A stretch of DNA of 64,000 nucleotides. Origin: Synchiropus splendidus. Taxonomy: Eukaryota; Chordata; Actinopteri; Syngnathiformes; Callionymidae. The notes beneath the pieces were generated by a model. The model was not told the DNA's origin and did no database searches. It saw only the letters and a program-made list of their open reading frames with translations. This document shows, piece after piece, positions 49,841 to 58,200 of this stretch. The stretch lies in NCBI RefSeq assembly GCF_027744825.2, contig NW_026527054.1, positions 434,001 through 498,000 of the forward strand, read 5' to 3'. Position 1 is the stretch's first letter; each line of letters starts with the position of its first letter. The position numbers and the translations under genes are program-made.

Positions 49841-50509
49841 TTAAGCAGACGTTTTTGGTATGTACACCGTGTGACGTTGATGAGGAAGTATCCCGGTCCT
49901 TAGTCTGTAGCGTTCTGGACATGAGGGTGTTAGATCAACAATTAAGTACCCGTGTGCGTCAGCTGTAGCATCTTCAAAGCTTTCAAGAAAGAAAGCTCTT
50001 TGAGACGGGTAAACCTGTTGAGCAAGAACTTTTATCTGCATTTTATCGCGAGGATTCTTAAACAGTACAAAGTAATTGCTATTCAGACTAATAGTACGAC
50101 TATATTTACCACGATGAAATAAGTTTTGCGTCAGCATTATAACACTCATATTTTTATGATGTCTGTACTGTGTAAAAATGCGAACAACCTCAGGGTTTTC
50201 AGAAGCTTCAAAAATAACATCGTCAAGAATAATCAAATGTTTTCTATCAGAAGGAAATACATCTTCATTTTCAAAAGATTCAGGTAAACCTTCAATGAAT
50301 TTGATATTTTTATTCATCTTTTGCAATTCACTGTACATCGGTTGAAAAGAAGTATAAATCCATACAATATTTACATTGGCATCATCCATAACATGTTCAC
50401 AATTTTCAAGTATACATTTTACAAAATGGGTCTTTCCTGACCCTGATGGCCCCACCACTAGACATGAAAATGGTGTTTTCAAACGAGGATCGAAATGAAT
50501 TTCTTCCAT
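49841..50509 (-). CDS. A32-like genome packaging ATPase, 222 aa
   Basis: An ATPase of the FtsK/HerA class that in Polintons and related viruses drives DNA into the preformed capsid. Walker A is GPSGSGKT at residues 20-27, Walker B is HLIILDD at 91-97, and a conserved LTQNLFH lies near 122. The C-terminal half contains the ISLNSNYFVLFKNPRDK segment typical of the A32 subgroup. The ATG at 50507-50509 is 24 bp from the polymerase stop codon. Length is typical and the frame is intact. It is the gene directly downstream of polymerase B on the same strand. Confidence 0.92.
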   Translation of the reverse strand: MEEIHFDPRLKTPFSCLVVGPSGSGKTHFVKCILENCEHVMDDANVNIVWIYTSFQPMYSELQKMNKNIKFIEGLPESFENEDVFPSDRKHLIILDDVIFEASENPEVVRIFTQYRHHKNMSVIMLTQNLFHRGKYSRTISLNSNYFVLFKNPRDKMQIKVLAQQVYPSQRAFFLESFEDATADAHGYLIVDLTPSCPERYRLRTGILPHQRHTVYIPKTSA

Positions 50510-50533
50510 AATGACCCCTCATCCACTCAAAAC

Positions 50534-53500
50534 TCAGAACCCGAAAGGTTTGGTTGTGCCGTCTGAAAACAAACGCCTTTTATCGTACACGACCCGGAGT
50601 TTTTTAGTAACTGATCTGTTTTTTAAAGTGATGTTCTTTTTATCCCTCACAATGCTGTGTTGACGGGTCTCAAGCAGCCCATCAGGTGAATTCTGTAAAT
50701 AGCCCTCTACAAGATCTCTGACAGAGTCAAAGTTTATCTGCTGACAAGCCTCTTTTGTTTGCGTGATACCTTTAACTTTCATCACAACCTTCTTCTGTCC
50801 TTTGGTCCTATAAGCATACGTCTTAGGACCCGCCGAAACAAAGTCCTCGATGCTATCCCCGTCGAGTTCATCAGTCAGATCACCGAGATAGTTACCTAAT
50901 TTTAAAGGCGTCTCGCCGTCTTTCACCACATATATCAAGCTGTCTGTGTCAACATAGAGAACATTCTCCTGCAATTTCTCCATGTAACTGTACAACTTCA
51001 GACGTGCATAAGCAGTGGTAAAAGCTCCGATAAAAACATTGCTGCTTTTACCAGGAGGGTAGAGACCCTTGTAACGCCACTGGATCACAACTTTTTTCTC
51101 ATCCAGCACGTTAAAGTAGCTGACCTCGTATTTCCCTGAAAACAAGAAACTGAAAAACTCGTTGGGGTCTGACACTACAGAAACCTGAGACATGTTCTCC
51201 CTCTGGCAGAACTTGCCCCACAGGCTATTAAGACAAGCTTTAGCCACCTGTCTCTTTGCTGGGTTGTGACAAATCTTATCAGCACAAAGCAAAATCCCCT
51301 GATGGGTTTGATAATCCTTAATGTATTTGTCGCGGCTTTCCTGATCAACGGCCTCAGCAGGGTAACCAGAAGCCTCCTGTTTGCCCTTCAGGAATGTACG
51401 GATGTAACCTGTGAAAATACAATCGCTAGAGCTATCAAAATGCCATACTTCAATAATCTTGGCCACCCTGTATCCCTTGTCCAGAGCCTTGTTGAACTCA
51501 ACCGTGACCCAGACCCCTGTCAAAGCACGCTCATCATCATTATGCGTACAGCCATTGTCTTGAACATTATGACTTGAACAGATACGGCATAACGTGAAGT
51601 GTAATTTACCCCCTGGTCCTCTGTAGGGTAAAACGGGTACATATAAACCCCTAGGAGGATAGACAACCGCCTTGATAAGACCAAAGTACTGTCTGGGATC
51701 CCCAAAGTCCTTGTGAATTATTCGGGGGTGACCTAGGGGATAGGAACACGTGCTGTTGACATAAGGATACAGAGACGTGACATCAGCGTAATAAACTTTT
51801 TCACCAGGCTTAGCCGTGTAACGCAACTTTAAAGCGCTGGTTCTACCACCGTAGAGGGCATTACGAGGGTTGAGAGGCTCAGGGGTGTCAAAATCTAAGA
51901 GAAAGTCTCTGAGATCATCACACGATTGTCGAAGTGAACGCCATTCGTGTTCCCAGATGGTAATAAGACACACCCCATGATCAGACTTTAACGCCTGCTC
52001 TCTCTCCATCATAGCAGAGTAGAATTCACCATATGGTCTACCTCTTAACGGACAGACTGCATGAGGGTCAACACATGAGGGACAACCGTGGAAGAAACAT
52101 CCATAAAACTCCCAGACCTGCTTAACACCGTCAACTTCAGCATAACCGTCAACAAAATACTGACCAAACACCATCTCCCCACGGTTCAAGGCATGTTGTA
52201 TGGAAATGCCCTGTCTGTGTGATTCCCATTGCAACCACTGAATGGAAGCGTCTGAGAACCTCTTGTTACCTCTTGTTACATAATTGTTGGGACATGGTAT
52301 GGCTAATGTGTCTGGTTTTAAAAAGTTGGTCCTGAAAACAGCCATACACGCAGAGGCGATTGTTACGGACGAGAGTGCATCAACACCCGTTTCTTTAAAA
52401 AACTCCTCTCTAAATATCACACACCCTCTGGCCAGAATGTCGACATCGTTTTTACAATGTTGAATAGCTTCACTCCTGAAATTGAAAGAATTCTCACACA
52501 CAGATTCGTACCAGCTGTAAAAATCTCTCTGTTCAGGGTCTGACATGCCCTCAACGCCGTAGTCTGACGGAGGAGGATAGGCCCCAATGTAATGCAGACG
52601 GTCTTTCGAGCTAAACTTGTGTGGAAAAAAACCCTTGCACTGATCGGTGAAACCTAGAGCTTTAGGCATGGAGCTGAGTCGCATGGTTAGAAATGAGAGA
52701 GAGTCGATGAATTTTAGCTTGTAGTGAGGATCCTCAAGACAAAGTATCTTACTACCGGTCATGATTAACCTCTTTGGTATTAACCCTTCATCAAGCATAC
52801 CTCTCAAGACAATGACACTGTCAAAACCCCTGGCATTATGCGCAACAAAAACACAGCCTCTAAACCGGTTCTTTCTGAAATATAAAAGAAACGCTCTAAC
52901 ACAGTCGAGATCATAAAACACCTGTTCTTCACCTCTCTGCGTCTTTGCACACACTAAAAAAGGGACATGTCTACCCTGGTCGTCTGTAAACGTTTCAAAA
53001 TCGTAAAAAACCAAATCAGGATGCTCAGTCTTCCTGGCAACCGGCTGAATGTAGCACTGATGGACCTCGTTTGTCGATGATAATTTTACATTGCAGATGT
53101 TACATTTAAGCACAACGCAACAATGGTTGGGTTTACCCGTTTTTAACGGCATATACCGACTCCTTCCGCATTTTTCACATTTTTTGTATCTCTGACAGAG
53201 ACTTGACCCGTTAGCGCCAATCTCTTTGTGTCTCACGATGCATGATGGCGTTCTACAAACCCGACGACAGTCGCCGCAAGTTACAGGGTCTGGAACCTCT
53301 GTAGGGCAAACAGGATTGTGACAAACGCTACAATGACCTTTGCAGATGTGTTTTGATTTATCTTCATACCCCTTATGACAGCTGACGCAAAAGTAGCGTG
53401 TTCCTAAAAAACCCTTTGGATTCTTCACCCCGTAATAGTGTCCCTGAAGTAGAAACAAGTATAAGGGATCCAAACCATCAGCTAAACCTGTGACATAATG

Positions 53501-54595
53501 TGCTAATGGTTGGTTTGGTGTCGTTTTATGAAACACAACAATTTTACGCCTCACTATCCGTTCAAACAGGGGTATATCTGTGAATGTGATAGGTGTTTGA
53601 GAATCTAAACCAGCTTTGCTTTGTAATTCCCTCCCCAAATCAACACAATCTTGATACGTACGGTGAGGATTAAGGAGACAAGAAAGGCTGATTGCGAAGC
53701 AAAGCTGATCAGTTCCATCACCATCAACTACATAGAGATGTCGTCTTTTTTTACCGATAATTTCGGCATCCAGTGTCTTCTCGAGTTTGCGTTTAGTGCC
53801 TCCTCGAGGGTTATGTACAATTTGGACCGTTAATTCAATTCTCATACCCATAGCGATGACTCTGTCGGATTGCACGGTGTTGCTAAGGAGGTCCTCAAAA
53901 GCGGGGTAGATATTTCCCCCGTCGCCTTCAACCACAACATTAACGTGTTCTTGAACACCTTCACCAACCACTTCAAGCTGAACCACATCCTCTCGATCTG
54001 CCAGTCTCTGCGCTTCATCAGCCAACTCTCTGACCTATTGCATCAAACCTCTGTAGAAAGTAGCTAGATCAGGAGTGTCTGGTACAGCAGGACGTGTTAG
54101 CACCCTTCTCATCCTATCGGTGTTAAAAGCCTCTATGACTTCTGATTCAATACTGGCACCTCCAACACAGCATCCTTCCTGTACAAAATCACCGTCATCA
54201 TCAACACTGTCATCGCTGCAGCTAGAGTCAGACGGGTCTATCAGAGGGTCAAGAGCAGGTGTCCCTGAATCGGTCGTCTGTAGGTTATCAACAAACCTTT
54301 CTAACCAATTGTCGTTGTCTAAAGAGGTATCAACCCTACCCTCGCATGATGATGCAGGAACCATATTTAAAATACGATTATCCTCTCTCTCAGCGAAAAA
54401 AATGGACTCCATGTTTTCATTTATACTCGGATCATAGACCGGCTCTACATCCTCCTCCTCAGACATGCCGTCAAACAAGCCAGACAGAAACATCCGTGTC
54501 GGTGAAGCACTCTGGTCAATGAGGTGTGGTGTAGTGTCCTGGTTGTGGGTGGATTCAGGGTCAGAACCAGAAGGAAAACCATCATGATCGGCCAT
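50534..54595 (-). pseudogene. Protein-primed DNA polymerase B with acidic leader, interrupted by in-frame TAG
   Basis: One frame runs from the ATG at 54595 to 50534 except for a single TAG at 54037-54035. The leader (186 codons) is acidic, with PSDSSCSDDSVDDDGDF. The rest is a Polinton polymerase; residues below are counted from 54025. An N-terminal conserved domain (HYYGVKNPKGFLGTRYFC) is followed by Cys clusters. Next come the exonuclease (FYDFETFTDD about 338; HNARGFDS; HCKNDVDIL about 520) and an endonuclease-like block (EFYGCFFHGCPSC). The palm has DVTSLYPYVNS about 747, KACLNSLWGKF about 928, YVDTDSLIYV about 1022 and KVKGITQT. No ATG stands at 54025; that codon is TTG. The first ATG past the TAG is 53851, leaving the catalytic parts whole, so an 1105-aa product is possible. 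Confidence 0.8.
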
Positions 54596-54651
54596 AATTT
54601 AATAATAATAACGATAACAATGAAATAATAATTAAAAGAATTTAATAAACC
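54596..54651 (-). promoter_or_regulatory. Upstream region of the polymerase leader, cut by BEL
   Basis: A/T-rich 56 bp before the ATG at 54595, ending at the BEL left LTR. It includes the first copy of the AAACC target duplication (54647-54651). Its continuation lies beyond the BEL element at 61822, where ATTATTTAAAGG on the minus strand (61868-61857) resembles a TATA element. With BEL removed that element would lie roughly 95 bp from the ATG. Confidence 0.4.
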
Positions 54652-55107
54652 TGTAATTGCAAACTCCAATAGTTTGTTACCTCTTTTCTTGAGAACGACG
54701 TTGGTTTCTGACTCGTTCCTCCTTTGTCCCGAGTATCCGTTCCGTTGTTCACTCCAGCACATCCGTAAGAATGCGTTTTCCCCGAGCTTCTCTCAGACGG
54801 GAATCAAAAGGCGTAAAAAACAAACTGAAGCTTGTGCCGTGGAAGTTGGTTCGTCTTTAATGAAAATAACGGTCTCAGGAACATCCAAAAGTCCAAACTT
54901 AACGGTCAAAAACTTATACGTCCATGTCGTTCTTCACACTCCAACGCACTTCAACCGAACAAAAGAACCTTGCGCATGCGCCGTTTTCTCTATAAGACAA
55001 TATGTGCCTTCAAATTAAAACACACATAAATATATAAAGTATTAAACCACAAAACAATTACCTAATTGTGTAAACAATATCAAGAAAAACTTACTTTGGC
55101 ACTTACA
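54652..55107 (-). repeat. BEL/Pao 3' LTR
   Basis: 456 bp. In element orientation it runs from TGTAAGTGCC to GCAATTACA. It contains a T/A-rich TATA-like stretch (minus strand of 55029-55040) and a near-perfect NRF1-type palindrome GCGCATGCGC at 54972-54981. The minus strand also carries ATTAAA at 54861-54856, a possible polyadenylation signal. Confidence 0.95.
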
Positions 55108-55119
55108 TTTCCCGCTCCT
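55108..55119 (-). other. BEL polypurine tract
   Basis: On the minus strand AGGAGCGGGAAA directly abuts the 3' LTR. A purine run at this spot primes plus-strand DNA synthesis in LTR retroelements. Confidence 0.75.
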
Positions 55120-55219
55120 AATTGGGAGACGATAAGACGACCAATTACTATACAATAAATTAGAAGGGACAAAGATGACTAAACAAATTGAACATTTCTG
55201 TAAACAATTGGCCCCCGTT

Positions 55220-58200
55220 TTAAGAGAGCGTTTCACAAACAAAACAAAGTTTGTCAACGGGTCTTTCAACGATGTTAGATTTAGTTTTGACCAACACTCT
55301 GCGAACAAGACCTTTGGCATCTGGCATGGTCTGAATCACCTTCCCCAAGACCCAGGAATTTCTTGGAGCAGTGTCATCGACTATCATCACAACATCACCG
55401 GGTACAAGATTTTGGCTCACTTTAGTCCATTTTTGCCGCTCCTGCAGACAAGGCAAGTATTCACGTACCCATCTTTTCCAGAACAGGTTAGCCAAATATT
55501 GCACCTGCTTCCATCGTCGACGTGAATATGACTCTTCTTTGATGAACAACCCAGGAGGAAGTGATGGTTGCCTTTTCAACAATAGGAGATGATTTGGAGT
55601 TAAAGCCTCTAAGTCATTTAAATTATCTGATGCAGTTGTTATTGGTCTGTCATTCATGATGGCCTCGACTTCACACATCAATGTTTGAAGTGATTCATCC
55701 TCGATGATCTGTTCCTTCAGAATTGACTTGAGAATTTTTCGCACTGAGCGGATTTGTCTTTCCCAAATCCCCCCGAAGTGAGAACCTGATGGTGGGTTAA
55801 AAATCCACTTCACTCCCTTCTGACGAAGTGTGTCATGGATTTGAGCTTGATTCCAGTGTTGAATTGCATCACGAAGTTCTCTTTCGGCACCAACAAAGTT
55901 TGTGCCATTATCCGAACGTATAACTGACACCTGACCTCTTCGACACATGAATCTCCGAATTGTATTTATACAAGCGTCGGTGTCCAATGTATGGGCGATC
56001 TCAATATGCACTGCTCTTGATGCAAGACACGTGAATAGCACACCATATCTTTTGACTGTTGAGCGTCCTCTTTTGACCAGAAATGGACCAAAATAATCCA
56101 CTCCAACATGTGAAAATGGTGGCTTGTCTGACTGTAGTCTTTCTTCAGGCAGGTCTGCCATTTTTTGTTCCATCTTTCTAGCAGTGACCTTTTTGCAGAT
56201 GACACATCTTGACAAAAACTTTCTGACGATTGAATTGGCTGTCGGGATCCAAAACCTTTGATGAAGTTGTGACAACATGTAATTTCTCCCACAGTGCCCA
56301 ATTCTTTCATGTATATCTCTTAATATCAGCGTGGCAATGTGAGAATCTTTGGGTATGATAACTGGATGGACGAGTTCTGCTGGCATAGCAAACTTGCTGA
56401 GACGCCCTCCAACTCTTAGTAACCCATCTTGAACTACTGGATCCAGCTTGTAGAGAGGACTGCCTTTTTTGACGTAGCTTTCTTTTGTTAAGCAATGCAG
56501 TTCATCTGAAAATGCTTGTCTTTGACAAAACTTGATTATTTCCTCTTCTGCTTCTTTTAGATCTTCCACACTTAATGATGTCTTTTCCATGTTCAGCTTG
56601 TAGGCTTTCATCTGCTCTTGGGAGGTGGTCAGTGTTGTTTCTTTGCGCATCTTACTTATCTGTTTGAGTTTGGTCTTAATTTTGAGGATCCAAGCAACTG
56701 CCTTTCGTAACTTGTACCAACTTGAGTAATAGTTGATGAGCTTGTTGACTGAGTCTGTGACCTCTGCTGCTTGAATAGTGTTCGTTACCACTGACCTTTT
56801 CACCTCATCTTTTTCATCAACCTCCAGTTGTTGAAAGCTCTCTGGCCACAGATGTTCTGGGTCTCGAAGGAATGATGGACCTTGAATCCAGTCATTGTGG
56901 TTCATCAGCTTAGCTGCAGTCAAACCTCTGGATGCACAGTCAGCCGGGTTTGTGGAAGTGTTGATGTATCTCCACTGTGTTGGTTTGGATAACTCATGGA
57001 TGGTGGTAATCCTGTTTGCAACAAATGTCTTGAATCTACGAGTAGTGTTGTTTATGTACTTCAGGACTGTTGTGCTGTCGGTCCAGAAAACAGATGGCTG
57101 CATGTCCATTTGCAACTCTTGTCTTAACATCTTGTCCATATTCACTGCTACAACTGCAGCTGTTAGCTCCAACCGTGGCACTGTCACTTGCTTCAAAGGT
57201 GCAACTCTGGACTTTCCCAACACGAATGCACAGTGGACATGACTGTCGTGATCAATGAGTCTGAGATAAGATACAGTTCCGTAACCAACTTCACTTGCAT
57301 CTGAAAAGTGGTGAAGCTGAGCTGCAACAATGTTACCAAATTCTACAGGCTTCATGCATCTTCTTACTGTGAAGTTTGATAGTAGCTGTAAGTCATTAAG
57401 CCACTCATACCATTTTTGAGCAAGCATTTCTGGAATGGTTTCATCCCAGGTGAGTTTCTCTCTAATCAGCTGTTGCAGAAGCACTTTCGCTTTGAGACTG
57501 AGTGGGGCAAGAAATCCCAATGGATCGTAGATAGAGCATACTGTTGACAGGATTCCTCTTCTGCTGAGTGGTTTCTCTTTGATATTAATCCTGAACTTGA
57601 ATGAGTCCGACTCTGGACACCACAGAACTCCTAGTGCTCTTTCAGTCGGAAGAACTTCTCGACTCAGATCTACACTTCTCAGTTCTTTTGCCTTTTCCCC
57701 TTCTGGAAGAGATGCCAAAAACTGTCTGTTGTTGCTTGTCCACTTAGTTAAGTTGAAACCTCCTGAAGCACAAAGTGCTTTGAGATCTTTGTACAACGTA
57801 ATAGCTTGATCCATGTTCTCAGTTGACTTTAAACAATCATCTATGTAAAAATTATTGAGTACTGTATCAACTGCCTCAGAAGATGATCTGCTTCTGTTGT
57901 CTTCTGCAGTCCTTTTTAATGCATAGTTTGCACAACTTGGTGAGGATGTAGCACCAAACAAATGCACTGTCATTTTGTACTCAACCAGGTCACTATCGAT
58001 ATTTCCCTCCGGCCACCAGAGAAACCGCATGAGATCTGTGTCTTCTTCTGGGACCTTCACTTGATGGTACATGGCCTCTATGTCAGCCATAAGCGCCACT
58101 TGCTCTTTTCGGAAGCGTGTGAGCACTCCCACCAGAGAATTTGCAAAGTCTGGACCCTGGAGAAGTTCAGTATTTAATGACACTCCCTGATAAGTCGCAG

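Larger units (their letters stand above)
42098..54651. mobile_element. Polinton/Maverick (adintovirus-like), left end to BEL insertion
   Basis: This is a self-synthesising, virus-like DNA transposon. It encodes retroviral-type integrase, protein-primed DNA polymerase B, A32-like packaging ATPase, adenain-like protease, and penton-like and double-jelly-roll capsid proteins, the defining set of the family. The satellite stops after AGTTATG at 42097 and the element starts AGAGAGAAGAAGG; Polintons end in AG...CT and make 6-bp target duplications, so the duplicated site is expected to be GTTATG (inference). Rightward genes occupy 42619-48607 and leftward genes 54595-48719. The right terminal inverted repeat was not found in the window, so the element continues past the BEL insert or has lost its end. 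Confidence 0.93.

Noticed and set aside
50534..54025. Polymerase gene starting at 54025
   Set aside because: The codon there is TTG, not ATG, and the frame continues upstream to the TAG and the acidic leader.
54035..54060. Intron that would remove the TAG between polymerase leader and polymerase
   Set aside because: CTTTCTACAG before the TAG looks like an acceptor, but using it leaves the TAG in the exon. TAG itself could be an acceptor, yet its upstream sequence is not pyrimidine rich and no matching donor stood out.
51266..54437. Plus-strand frames opposite the polymerase and its leader
   Set aside because: They are shadows of the minus-strand coding sequence, without conserved motifs.
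42619..54595. Rb-binding LxCxE motif typical of small DNA tumour virus proteins
   Set aside because: No L-x-C-x-E was seen in the left-arm proteins or the polymerase leader.
54674..55029. Coding frames of 114 and 65 codons in the LTR
   Set aside because: They occur identically in both LTRs, on the strand opposite to the element, and match nothing recognisable.
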